Shown: positions 16,439 through 24,230 of the stretch, piece after piece
How the letters are laid out: the number at the start of each line of letters is the position of its first letter
Position numbering within the stretch: position 1 is the first letter of the stretch
From: a virus
Reading direction: 5' to 3' (one strand)
DNA: 26,030 nt
Virus record (IMG/VR): IMGVR_UViG_3300043823_000486
Location: 1 to 26,030 of that record
Notes under the pieces: generated by a model
The model's database searches: none
Told to the model about the DNA's origin: nothing
Seen by the model: only the letters and a program-made list of their open reading frames with translations
Made by a program: the position numbers and the translations under genes

Positions 16439-16468
16439 AAAGCCCCGGGGTTTTATGCCCGGGGCTTT
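16439..16468 (-). terminator. Strong hairpin terminator after major capsid gene
   Basis: An eleven-pair perfect stem (AAAGCCCCGGG with CCCGGGGCTTT) encloses an eight-base loop, beginning 20 bases past the capsid stop. The stem ends in T-rich sequence on either strand, so it may act in both directions, but the capsid transcript is the one that meets it. Confidence 0.85.
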
Positions 16469-16487
16469 CTTTACCACTATCGACCTT

Positions 16488-17513
16488 TTAGTACGCGGCT
16501 GACAGCACAGTGAGTGCTTCAGGACGAATACCCCAGCCGGAAGTGCTACGCATCGTGAACAGAGTGGTCAGACCACCGTCAGCGATAGGAGTGGGGATTT
16601 CCATAGGAGCAGGCATATCGGTCAGCATCAGCGAAGTTGCAGTCTGATTGGGGGTCAGAGTAGCAAAAACGTTGGTGTTGATACGCTCGTTGGCCTTGGG
16701 AACCTTCAACTCAGGGGCGATCAGCAGAATGGCATCAGTGCCGCCAGCGCCTTGGCCGATGAGGGTGTCATCAGCGGCGAAGGAAACATCGTCACCACCT
16801 GCCCAGCTTGCTACGGTTTCCACCAGACCAGCGGCGGTTTCAACACCAGCACCGATACGTTGGAATTGGGTCAAAGACACAACGCCAGAGTAGGAGATTT
16901 GGCTGATGAACCGCTGGGGAGCAAGGAACACCAGACGCAGAGGAGAACCGATTTGCAAAGTGCGAACCTTCAAAGCACCAATCATGTTCAGCAGATACTG
17001 AGCAAGTTGGCCCGAATCCCAAGTGCTGTAGCCAGTGTTGCCATTGGAGTCAGCACCGAGGGTCTGGGTGGTAGCGCCAGCAGTGTTCAGCAGACCTTCG
17101 CCATTGGCGGGGTTGAAGCCGTACAACAGGGCGTTACGCATTTGCTGTGCGATACCTTGACGAGCGGCCAGACGCATGGCTTCGGGCAGAGAATAGCCCC
17201 ATGCGCCAGTGGCGGCGGTGTCAAAGTTATCGTACTGGGCGCGGGTCTGCATACGATAAGTCGCGGTGGACATCATCGAAGGAATCACAGAAGCCGAAGG
17301 CAGTTGGTTAACTTGGGACTGGCTGGCTTGCACTTGGGAAGTCAACTGAACCTTTTTTGCATACACATAAAGGTCAGCTTCACCCAGACGAGCCATAGGA
17401 TTCTCGGTAGCCAGAGTGGTGAACGCACCAGAAGCCAAACTGTATTGCATGATCAGTTCGGGCATCATGTAGTGCGGGTTAACAGTTACAAATGAAGGGG
17501 CGAAACTGGACAT
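16488..17513 (-). CDS. Major capsid protein (DUF2184-like)
   Basis: This 341-residue protein begins MSSFAPSFVTVNPHYMMPEL and has a good AAAGGAG site. It has the composition and order of HK97-fold capsid subunits: an N-terminal arm, an extended loop region (MQTRAQYDNFDTAATGAWGY), a helical spine (LPEAMRLAARQGIAQQMRNA) and beta-rich P and A domains ending GIRPEALTVLSAAY. There is no cleavable scaffold at the N-terminus, so scaffolding is supplied by the upstream protease fusion. The DUF2184 placement is from pattern recall. Position after protease and cement genes and before tandem terminators supports the call and very high expression. Confidence 0.85.
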   Translation of the reverse strand: MSSFAPSFVTVNPHYMMPELIMQYSLASGAFTTLATENPMARLGEADLYVYAKKVQLTSQVQASQSQVNQLPSASVIPSMMSTATYRMQTRAQYDNFDTAATGAWGYSLPEAMRLAARQGIAQQMRNALLYGFNPANGEGLLNTAGATTQTLGADSNGNTGYSTWDSGQLAQYLLNMIGALKVRTLQIGSPLRLVFLAPQRFISQISYSGVVSLTQFQRIGAGVETAAGLVETVASWAGGDDVSFAADDTLIGQGAGGTDAILLIAPELKVPKANERINTNVFATLTPNQTATSLMLTDMPAPMEIPTPIADGGLTTLFTMRSTSGWGIRPEALTVLSAAY

Positions 17514-17525
17514 AGCTTATCTCCT

Positions 17526-18161
17526 TTAGATCAGGACAACAGCAACAGCGGCGGGCGTAACGCCATCCGACAGAGTGCTAGTCCAGTTAGCGTTTCCGGT
17601 AGTACCGTTGTAAGACACAACCTTATTGCCGGAGGTGCTTACGCGGATGATCTTGACGGGCAAAGCGGCTTGTCCAGAAACAGGCTGGGTTGCAGTCAGA
17701 ATGTTGGTGCTGTAGTTCCAGTACACAGTTTCAGCAATGCTGGAACCGTCCAAAGATACCACGGTGGAATCGCAAGGCAGGGGGATGCGAGCGCCGCTAC
17801 CGAAACGGTAGAAGTTCACAGTCATGCCAGCGGAGAACAGCGGGGCAGTGCTTTGAGGGGTGGTAATTCCATTGAAGGCTTGGTTATACACCAAGATACC
17901 AGTAGAAGCCGCGCCGCTCAAGTCGGTGGCGTTCACGATGGTAGAGCCCAGCGGAGAAGAAACGGGAGGGATTTCTTCAGTGATGGGCATACCACCCCAG
18001 ACGGGAGTAGTTACAGAGGAGCCAAGATACCCACCAGCCAAAGCGAATTTGACTGCGGGATCGTCTTGGGCATCACCTTGGGTGTAACCTTGACTATTGG
18101 TGTTGAACAGACCATTGGCATTGGTAGTTGCCATCGGTTGCAAAGAGATTTGTGCTGACAT
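17526..18161 (-). CDS. Capsid cement / decoration protein (Gp24-like)
   Basis: This 211-residue protein starts MSAQISLQPMATTNANGLFN behind an AAGGAG site. It has VTTPVWGGMPITEEIPPVSS, the conserved strand of phage structural cement proteins, followed by NATDLSGAASTGILVYNQAF and a beta-barrel-like second half (FYRFGSGARIPLP, then VKIIRVSTSGNKVV). The family decorates mature capsids and stabilises them against DNA pressure. It precedes the capsid gene by 12 bases. The call is moderately secure; an alternative is a minor head protein. Confidence 0.75.
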   Translation of the reverse strand: MSAQISLQPMATTNANGLFNTNSQGYTQGDAQDDPAVKFALAGGYLGSSVTTPVWGGMPITEEIPPVSSPLGSTIVNATDLSGAASTGILVYNQAFNGITTPQSTAPLFSAGMTVNFYRFGSGARIPLPCDSTVVSLDGSSIAETVYWNYSTNILTATQPVSGQAALPVKIIRVSTSGNKVVSYNGTTGNANWTSTLSDGVTPAAVAVVLI

Positions 18162-18172
18162 AGCTTACTCCT

Positions 18173-18934
18173 TTAGCGTTGATTGTTAGCGGTATGGAAA
18201 GCAGTCACGCGCATGGAATCAACTTTGAAGTCATTCAACCAAGACGAGATTGCACCGCGATAACGGGTGATAGTACGGCCAGCGGCATCCTTTTCGTGAA
18301 TAGCGATCAGGTGGCCAGCAGGAGCGGCGTGAACAGCTTTGGATGCGGCAACTGCATCAGCAAAAATCTGTTTTTCAGCCATATCCAGCAGAACGGCATC
18401 GGTGATAGAAGCCAAGTTCACGTTCTTGAAAGAATCGGAATGGGCTTGCAGACCACGAAGCAGACGCTTGCGATAGGCAGTCAGGGTTTCGCCAACCAGA
18501 GGACGGGAAGCAGACTTACCGAAGCCAGCCATTACGCTGTCAGCTTTGGCTTGACAGTCAGCAAACGCGGCAGATTCTTCATCAGCTTTGCGGGCTTTGT
18601 CATCGTCATCATCATCATCGTCAGGCTTGATTTCACCAGCCGGGCCTTCAAACTCGCCTGCATCTTTGCGAGCTTTCTTGGCTTTCTTGGCCTTGGTATC
18701 GTCATCCTTACGATCATCTTCTTCATCATCGTCAGCGCGATCATCGTCATCGGAACGATCATCGTCATCATGTTTAGCATCGTCATCCTTCTTGTCAGCC
18801 GCCTTTACCAAGGGGGGAGCAGGAAGGTTCTTTTCCATGTCATCAACGCGAGCGGCCAGACCGTTCACGGCATTGAGAATGGCATCGAGTTTATCGCCTT
18901 GGGCATCTGCCTTCGGCTCGTTCAGTTTATCCAT
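18173..18934 (-). CDS. Nested scaffold protein from internal start
   Basis: An in-frame ATG at 18934 (residue 371, MDKLNEPKADAQGD) has GAGG eight bases upstream (18943-18946 on the plus strand as CCTC). It would yield a 253-residue protein made only of the coiled coil, acidic run and helical C-terminus, without the Nudix or protease parts. Lambda uses the same layout for its scaffold inside the protease gene (Nu3 in C). The case rests on the ribosome site, domain boundary and analogy. Confidence 0.6.
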   Translation of the reverse strand: MDKLNEPKADAQGDKLDAILNAVNGLAARVDDMEKNLPAPPLVKAADKKDDDAKHDDDDRSDDDDRADDDEEDDRKDDDTKAKKAKKARKDAGEFEGPAGEIKPDDDDDDDDKARKADEESAAFADCQAKADSVMAGFGKSASRPLVGETLTAYRKRLLRGLQAHSDSFKNVNLASITDAVLLDMAEKQIFADAVAASKAVHAAPAGHLIAIHEKDAAGRTITRYRGAISSWLNDFKVDSMRVTAFHTANNQR

Positions 18935-20044
18935 ATCAGATACCTCAAGGTTATTAAGAAGAACACCAGCGGGGTCGCCGCCTTTGTCCCAAACCCCTTT
19001 TGACCCTCTTGCTTTCGTAACGATTGCAATGTGGTCAAGGAGGAAGGGTACACCTTCAATCAAAAGCGGTTCCCCACTTTCAGTCGTAAGTGTAGTATTT
19101 CCAGCAGTATTGTCAAATACTACTGAAGGGGAAGTGCTGATTTCGCCTTCTAAAATTTCTTCTGACGCACTTTCATCATAAATCTTGGCAATTCCCCATA
19201 CTTCATCGCCTTTAATGTAGGGAAGCATGACGCTCCCTACGGCTCGATTCTTGAATTCTTCAGGTGTGAGAACGGAAGTTTCCGGGTGATCCATAATCAC
19301 CATCAGGCCATTGCAACGGCGCAGAAATTCATCGTTCAAATAAAGGGACGGGTCGCGCCAGACGTGTTCTCCAATGCTGGAGCGGTAGGCAAGGCCAGTT
19401 CCGGTAATACGAATAGCCAAAAGCATGATATTGGCATACATCTGAGGACTGGGGAGAATATCCTCCATCATCAAATCAGCAATATCGGTTTCAGTTCTGG
19501 CATTGGCGATACGCAAAGTAGCTTGAAGCCCCGGGTGCATAGGCATAGGCGCTTCATCAACCTTGCACCAAACATAGCCAGTAGATTCATCGCAGACTGT
19601 AACATCGAATTTTGCAACATCGCGGGCGATAAAAGAGGCAAATTGACCATCATCGTGTATCAATTCCAGCGGGCCTTCATAGTTGAAGCCCGTTTCTTCC
19701 AACGCTTCGCGCCGAGCGCAATCTTCCAGAGTTTCGCCTTCTTCTTGATGGCCACCGGGGAGGCCAAAAGTACCGGGGAAGTCCCCACCGTTGCCCCGGC
19801 GCATCAAGACGGTTTCAAACTCTTGGGTCAGAAAAAGGATACCCGCGGCACGACCTTCTGGCCCTGAATGGGGGGCAATAGGCGCTTCATCGGGAGTGCT
19901 GAAAATAGTGGGTTCGGCAGGAATTTCATCCTTGCCAATAAACTCTTTACCGACAGACTGGGGGATACCGACTTTTTTGGCAAAAGCAGGGTTATGAGCA
20001 ACCCCTTGCATCAATCTTTCTTGCGCTTTGCTTTTTGTCGGCAT
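18173..20044 (-). CDS. Nudix hydrolase - prohead protease (DUF2213-like) - scaffold fusion
   Basis: This 623-residue protein has four parts. Residues 1-40 are a short Lys-rich phage motif (MPTKSKAQERLMQGVAHNPA). Residues about 62-185 are a Nudix domain with a complete box from G98 to F120 (GHQEEGE, then REALEETGF). Residues about 205-365 resemble DUF2213-type prohead proteases, with MDHPE (His253) and EISTSPSVVF (Ser303/Ser305) as candidate catalytic sites. Residues about 371-623 are scaffold-like: a coiled coil, an Asp/Lys-rich acidic run (417-483), then a helical C-terminus. The gene lies between portal and cement genes, where the maturation protease and scaffold are expected. The protease role is inferred; the Nudix box is seen directly. 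Confidence 0.82.
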   Translation of the reverse strand: MPTKSKAQERLMQGVAHNPAFAKKVGIPQSVGKEFIGKDEIPAEPTIFSTPDEAPIAPHSGPEGRAAGILFLTQEFETVLMRRGNGGDFPGTFGLPGGHQEEGETLEDCARREALEETGFNYEGPLELIHDDGQFASFIARDVAKFDVTVCDESTGYVWCKVDEAPMPMHPGLQATLRIANARTETDIADLMMEDILPSPQMYANIMLLAIRITGTGLAYRSSIGEHVWRDPSLYLNDEFLRRCNGLMVIMDHPETSVLTPEEFKNRAVGSVMLPYIKGDEVWGIAKIYDESASEEILEGEISTSPSVVFDNTAGNTTLTTESGEPLLIEGVPFLLDHIAIVTKARGSKGVWDKGGDPAGVLLNNLEVSDMDKLNEPKADAQGDKLDAILNAVNGLAARVDDMEKNLPAPPLVKAADKKDDDAKHDDDDRSDDDDRADDDEEDDRKDDDTKAKKAKKARKDAGEFEGPAGEIKPDDDDDDDDKARKADEESAAFADCQAKADSVMAGFGKSASRPLVGETLTAYRKRLLRGLQAHSDSFKNVNLASITDAVLLDMAEKQIFADAVAASKAVHAAPAGHLIAIHEKDAAGRTITRYRGAISSWLNDFKVDSMRVTAFHTANNQR

Positions 20045-20046
20045 AT

Positions 20047-21453
20047 TCAGTCCTTGGACGGCGGTTCAGTTGGGGCCGTCAGTGGAACAACGAAGTCGGC
20101 GATGCTTTCAATATCCAAATGCAGGTCGCTTTTGAACGTATCGGGCATTTCAGCGAGGTTGTCTTGCGCCCATTGTATAGCCAAAGCACGGTTTTCGCCA
20201 TCCATAACTGGAAGAATTGTGCGTAAAACCTCGGTAATTCCCTTCAATTTGGTTTCATCTACCTTAACTTTCTCGGAAAGTGGTTCTTCCATGAGGCTTT
20301 GCCAAGTAGCAGTAAAGGCGTGTTGCCACTCGTAAAAAGCCTGTTCGTAGGTGTGTTTTCCGTAAATATCTGGGTGAGCGGCCTTCACAGCCTCAAAAAA
20401 CTCGGGTGTCCAAGCACGATGTTGCACGATTCGGTCAAAAAACTCGTACAGAACCCGCATATCGGCTCGGATACCCTCAACATATTGCACGATAGCTTTG
20501 GAATCTTCCGTACCTTCCCCGAAACCATTGGCAAATGCTTCGTCCTTAATCAAAAGGGCAGGAACATCAGAGGCGGCGGCGATATTGGCGATGATATTGT
20601 CACGGGCAGTTGTCATTGCCGTGTTGGTATTGGTCAAGTCAATGGACTCAATATCCTCATCGGTGTCGATGGACAGCACGTTGCCCGTAGTTCCTTGTTG
20701 CAGGAATGAGCGTTTCACCCCGGCGGCGGCTTGCATCACGCGATTTACGATAGAGCCAGACTGCTTTTGCTTGATAATCAGCAGACCAGCCTTCATTGCC
20801 ACCATGTCATCCGTGATCATCGACTGGATGAAGGACTTCATGGGGTAGAGCGCCCGCTGGAACACGGAACGGCCCGTATAACCAAAGGCCGAGGGCTGGA
20901 AGGACAAGTAAATTGGTGAATTATTGAACACCGTCACGCTACGGCTGGGGTGATATTGCTGACCTGCCGCTGTAATATATTGTAACGGTTTCTGAAAATC
21001 CGGCGCGTTGGGGTTTTGGTTGGTCACAATGGAACCAGCCAAGTTTAACGGGTCGAGGTGGTTAAAGTATAAGTTTAACTTATGCAAGTCCCACGGGCTG
21101 ATCGGGTCGGTAGTGGGGATGCCTTCCGCGCCATACACAATGGCCGAGGCTCCGTACACCCGCTTCAGATAGGTCACATCACGGATATGGTTGGTTGCCC
21201 CGATGTCATCCCACTCTTTGAGGAACGCTTTGATAAGCATATCCTTGGGATGGCAGTCCATATTGACTTCGCGGGGCTTGGACATTGCTAGCGTAATGGG
21301 CTTTTCGATCAGCTTACCGCCGAGGGGATGGAACTCCCACAGGGTTTTACACACCCCATAGCCTGCTGGAGTGCCGGGCTCAATAGTGCCGACACTCAAC
21401 AAGTCCATGAGTTCTGAAGGAAGCGTGGAACCTGAAAAAGTCACATCAGCCAT
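20047..21453 (-). CDS. Portal protein (DUF1073-like)
   Basis: This 468-residue protein forms the dodecameric portal at the capsid vertex. It shows LKRVYGASAIVYGAEGIP and a central stem-wing pattern, then GVKRSFLQQGTTGNVLSID and IIANIAAASDVPALLIKDEA, characteristic of anti-parallel portal cores in the DUF1073 group. A crown-like helical C-terminus follows (EFFDRIVQHRAWTPEFFEAV). The gene lies two bases after the large terminase and two before the protease fusion. It overlaps neither neighbour. Length is usual for the family. The call is secure by order, moderately so by family name. Confidence 0.85.
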   Translation of the reverse strand: MADVTFSGSTLPSELMDLLSVGTIEPGTPAGYGVCKTLWEFHPLGGKLIEKPITLAMSKPREVNMDCHPKDMLIKAFLKEWDDIGATNHIRDVTYLKRVYGASAIVYGAEGIPTTDPISPWDLHKLNLYFNHLDPLNLAGSIVTNQNPNAPDFQKPLQYITAAGQQYHPSRSVTVFNNSPIYLSFQPSAFGYTGRSVFQRALYPMKSFIQSMITDDMVAMKAGLLIIKQKQSGSIVNRVMQAAAGVKRSFLQQGTTGNVLSIDTDEDIESIDLTNTNTAMTTARDNIIANIAAASDVPALLIKDEAFANGFGEGTEDSKAIVQYVEGIRADMRVLYEFFDRIVQHRAWTPEFFEAVKAAHPDIYGKHTYEQAFYEWQHAFTATWQSLMEEPLSEKVKVDETKLKGITEVLRTILPVMDGENRALAIQWAQDNLAEMPDTFKSDLHLDIESIADFVVPLTAPTEPPSKD

Positions 21454-21455
21454 AG

Positions 21456-22733
21456 TTAGAATCCGAATTTATCCCCGACACCGATTGCGATAGAATATAC
21501 CACAGCATCCAAAAGGTCATCACTTCGTTTATTTGCGTCAGGATCACCAATACGGAAGGTCGCTATCTGGGATAGTAAATGGTTCCGGGTTGCCCCTTTG
21601 AACGGCACTACTTTCTCATACGCATATTGCGACATTTTCACCTTCTCTTGGTGAACATAGCCCGAAATGTTGATAACCCGCTCATCTTTTCCATATTGGG
21701 TCAGCTTACTATCAATCGCGTGAACATTCCACCCCCGGTTGCGGCCCTGCTGGAGCAGGATACTCCCGGCGGCGGTATCTTCAATGAACACGCCGATATT
21801 GCCATGCGCCGCTTTGGTATTTGTAGCCAGTTCGTCCAATCTCGAAAAAACACTCGGCATCCAATTCTCAAGCAACGCACCGTCAATTTGCACAATGTCC
21901 CAGTCAAGAATAGTAAGGGGGTTGTCGCTCATGCCCGTGATTGAACAGTACACCACCGCCGTGCCATCATGCTCTTTGCCGCCCTTAACCGCGCAGTCCA
22001 TAACAGCAAACACACCCGAACAATACTTGGGGTACTCAACCGGGGGTAGCATTTTGTCGATGGACAGAATGGATACGCCCGACCAGTCCACAAATTCAGC
22101 CATGTACTCCTGCTTAAACACTAGAGGGTGGTTGCGTTTCTCCTCTAAGTCCAGTTCTTCCAGCGGGATGAACGGATTGGTATTGGTGGGGGCATGGAAT
22201 GTTTTGAACGCCATGTCATCTTCATTGCAAGCGGCATAGAAGAAGTTGTCATGGTCAACGCCATTGGGGGTGGAGAATATCCAAGTCGAACCGCGAGTCA
22301 CCAAAAGGGTAGGCTTGATGGACTTGAACCAGATTTCTTCCTTCATCTGGGGGCTTTTGGTAAATGCCGCTTCATCAATCAACACGAGGTCATATTCACG
22401 CCCCCGGCCCGCCAGTTCATTATCATTTAGCGTCCAGAAGTCAATCTTGCCGCCTGTAATAAGTTTTATTGTGCCGTCATTACGATTGGCGGTTTTGACA
22501 ATGGGGTCTAGTGTAGCCCGCAGATTATCCCAAGGCTCGGCCAGTTGCTTGTGTTCCGGAGCAAAGATTCCAACCGAGCCCCCAAAAGACGATTCCCGAC
22601 CAGCCAGCCATTCCATGAACCGGGTTTTTCCCCATCGCCGCCCGCATCGCACGGCATTGTTGCGATCACGCTGGTCGAATAGGGCTTGTTGTCCAGAATG
22701 TAATTTTTGGAGTGCAACTCGTTTAATTCGCAT
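21456..22733 (-). CDS. terL: Terminase large subunit
   Basis: This 425-residue packaging motor has an ATPase domain and an RNase H-like nuclease. Residues 30-37 hold the Walker A motif (CGRRWGKT), residues 116-121 the Walker B strand with D120-E121 (LVLIDE), and residues 154-158 the coupling motif (STPNG). The nuclease carries FAVMDC (D246), VFIEDT (E318-D319) and a C-terminal DDLLDAVVY (D405-D406 and D409) as likely metal ligands. It starts MRIKRVALQKLHSGQQALFD and overlaps the small terminase by 11 bases. It would package DNA through the portal encoded next. Confidence 0.92.
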   Translation of the reverse strand: MRIKRVALQKLHSGQQALFDQRDRNNAVRCGRRWGKTRFMEWLAGRESSFGGSVGIFAPEHKQLAEPWDNLRATLDPIVKTANRNDGTIKLITGGKIDFWTLNDNELAGRGREYDLVLIDEAAFTKSPQMKEEIWFKSIKPTLLVTRGSTWIFSTPNGVDHDNFFYAACNEDDMAFKTFHAPTNTNPFIPLEELDLEEKRNHPLVFKQEYMAEFVDWSGVSILSIDKMLPPVEYPKYCSGVFAVMDCAVKGGKEHDGTAVVYCSITGMSDNPLTILDWDIVQIDGALLENWMPSVFSRLDELATNTKAAHGNIGVFIEDTAAGSILLQQGRNRGWNVHAIDSKLTQYGKDERVINISGYVHQEKVKMSQYAYEKVVPFKGATRNHLLSQIATFRIGDPDANKRSDDLLDAVVYSIAIGVGDKFGF

Positions 22734-23094
22734 TTTCTACGAGAACTCGAACCTCGGTTACATCGTTGTCGGGTTTGGCGGGCATATACCCGTGGAAATG
22801 CGTAAGCCCAAAAATAGCCGCTTTGGTATCACCAGCAGCAGCATTGTCGTTAATGGTCTTAGCATGAAGATAATGATTTTCAGCACGGGCTTCTAAAATG
22901 GCTCGACCTACATTTGGGTCATGCTCAAGCAAAGTGGCAAAGGCTTGCGGAGTAAATCCAGCCTTAACTGCCAAAGCATCTTTTGTCAGTCCGTTGTACG
23001 CCGCATCATAGATTTTGTGAAGGTCGTGTTCAGTCGCCTTGATTTCACTCAAGGTAACGGTTACTTCAAAAAATTCTGATGGCAGTTTTTTCAT
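22723..23094 (-). CDS. terS: Terminase small subunit
   Basis: I choose the ATG at 23094 (MKKLPSEFFEVTVTLSEIKA, 123 residues). The frame is open upstream to a GTG at 23316, but that part is AT-rich and has low-complexity composition, and no good ribosome site is seen at either. The segment LTKDALAVKAGFTPQAFATL fits a helix-turn-helix, followed by a helix with AENHYLHAKTINDNAAAGD. Size and linkage to the large subunit fit a DNA-recognition subunit. It would bind the packaging site, likely the phased and repeated DNA just upstream. Confidence 0.75.
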   Translation of the reverse strand: MKKLPSEFFEVTVTLSEIKATEHDLHKIYDAAYNGLTKDALAVKAGFTPQAFATLLEHDPNVGRAILEARAENHYLHAKTINDNAAAGDTKAAIFGLTHFHGYMPAKPDNDVTEVRVLVENAN

Positions 23095-23099
23095 GGCTC

Positions 23100-23345
23100 G
23101 AAAATAACCCCTTTTTTGATTTTGTGCAAGTAAGTTATTTTGCAATAAGTTGTGTTGCAGATTTGAAAATTGAAAATTTTTGTAGGCAGGTAGGGAAGTG
23201 CAAAATAATATATTGCAGATTGAAATTTTGCATTTTTGTGTGAGTGGGTGGGGCACCCTAAAACCCGTTTTTGGATAGGCGAAAAAACCCCTAGCAAAAT
23301 CAACGACTTGCACCACGCACCACGCGAGCCGCTACTAGCACGCCG
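23100..23345. promoter_or_regulatory. AT-rich leader with phased TGCA sites
   Basis: About 246 bases before the small terminase hold no convincing gene. Six TGCA sites occur as two triplets: 23125, 23141, 23156 and 23199, 23214, 23229, each spaced 15-16 bases. Two copies of TTGCAGATT followed by GAAA lie at 23155 and 23213. A -10-like TATATT is on the minus strand at 23207-23212, without a matching -35. The stretch may contain the late promoter and terminase-binding sites. Confidence 0.5.
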
Positions 23346-23364
23346 CCGCAATGCACAAAGGCTA

Positions 23365-23817
23365 GGTGCAGGCGGCTAGGTGCAGGTGCGGCCAGCAGGT
23401 GCAGGCGGCTAGGTGCAGGTGCGGCCAGCAGGTGCAGGTGCGGCCAGCAGGTGCAGGTGCGGCCAGCAGGTGCAGGTGCGGCCAGCAGGTGCAGGCGGCT
23501 AGGTGCAGGTGCAGGCGGCTAGGTGCAGGTGCAGGCGGCTAGGTGCAGGTGCAGGCGGCTAGGTGCAGGTGCAGGCGGCTAGGTGCAGGTGCAGGCGGCT
23601 AGGTGCAGGTGCAGGCGGCTAGGTGCAGGTGCGGCCAGCAGGTGCAGGTGCGGCCAGCAGGTGCAGGTGCGGCCAGCAGGTGCAGGTGCAGGCGGCTAGG
23701 TGCAGGCGGCTAGGTGCAGGTGCGGCCAGCAGGTGCAGGTGCGGCCAGCAGGTGCAGGTGCGGCCAGCAGGTGCAGGTGCAGGCGGCTAGGTGCAGGTGC
23801 GGCCAGCAGGTGCAGGC
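23365..23817 (+). repeat. Modular GC-rich direct-repeat array
   Basis: About 450 bases are made of three modules: GGTGCA (a), GGCGGCTA (b) and GGTGCGGCCAGCA (c). They combine into 24 units of 14 (ab), 19 (ac) or 20 (aab) bases: four ab, twelve ac, eight aab. The order is ab, ac, ab, four ac, ab, six aab, three ac, aab, ab, three ac, aab, ac. Copies are essentially identical, so homogenisation is recent. There are no unique spacers, so it is not a CRISPR. It lies between divergent transcription units, upstream of the small terminase, and may be the packaging site or an origin. Confidence 0.92.
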
Positions 23818-23849
23818 TTATTAAGCCGCCTGCACCTGCTGGCCGCACC
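23796..23849. repeat. Terminal inverted repeat of the array
   Basis: The last array copy (23796-23817) and its exact reverse complement (23828-23849) form a 22-base perfect palindrome with a ten-base centre. Within the centre, GGCTTA and TAAGCC can pair in an alternative way. The inverted side continues as two c modules in tandem to 23862. The DNA could form a cruciform, or the RNA a long hairpin. Confidence 0.9.
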
Positions 23850-23870
23850 TGCTGGCCGCACCTATGCCAC

Positions 23871-24230
23871 ATTGTCACCTTGTCACCAATAAACAGGCGG
23901 CCATGTAATAGTGCGCGGTGTGCATTTTGGGGGGTGCAGAGCGGGGACGGGGTGTTACATTGTCAAACGTGACAATTTACACCCTAGCATTGGCGCGGGT
24001 TTCAAGGCTAAATTGTCAAAAATCAGATTGTCACGCAAATAAAATCCGTCTGGCGTTTACAGGATTTTTGGGCGTTTTGCGCTAAACCCTAAATTTTCAT
24101 ATTTATATCCCTTACTATTTATATATAAATGACAATCTGGCATAAAACAGGGCCACCCCGCGCCACTGCTAGGGCTCGCGGTTGTCACCCGCCGTCATTT
24201 TCGCGACAATCCGCGACAACGTTTGACAAC
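23871..24230. repeat. Eleven TTGTCA-type half-sites (iterons or operators)
   Basis: Sites with TTGTCA or its complement (one-base variants CGACAA included) occur on the plus strand at 23871, 23880, 23959, 24012, 24027 and 24182, and inverted at 23970, 24130, 24204, 24214 and 24224. The pair at 23959-23976 is a perfect 7-4-7 inverted repeat, ATTGTCA-AACG-TGACAAT. The last sites overlap a promoter. This clustering fits binding sites for a repressor or replication initiator. Confidence 0.75.
24089..24136. other. AT-rich island (possible DNA unwinding element)
   Basis: This segment (aaattttcatatttatatcc onward to atatataaatgacaat) is almost free of G and C and contains two copies of TATTTATAT. 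It sits among the TTGTCA sites. An AT-rich block beside iterons is typical of a replication origin, but composition alone does not prove it. Confidence 0.45.

Noticed and set aside
18588-19181. Plus-strand Ser-rich frame opposite the scaffold
   Set aside because: The serine run is the antisense of Asp codons in the acidic scaffold; it has no start signals.
23095-23316. N-terminal extension of the small terminase to a GTG at 23316
   Set aside because: The added residues come from AT-rich repetitive DNA with homopolymer runs and look like a regulatory leader; the ATG at 23094 gives a typical subunit.
23365-23870. CRISPR array
   Set aside because: The units are contiguous with no unique spacers, and the unit size (14-20 bases) is too small.
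23696-23972. Short proteins coded within the GC-rich array
   Set aside because: They are low-complexity translations of repeats (runs such as RPAGAGAA) with no ribosome site.
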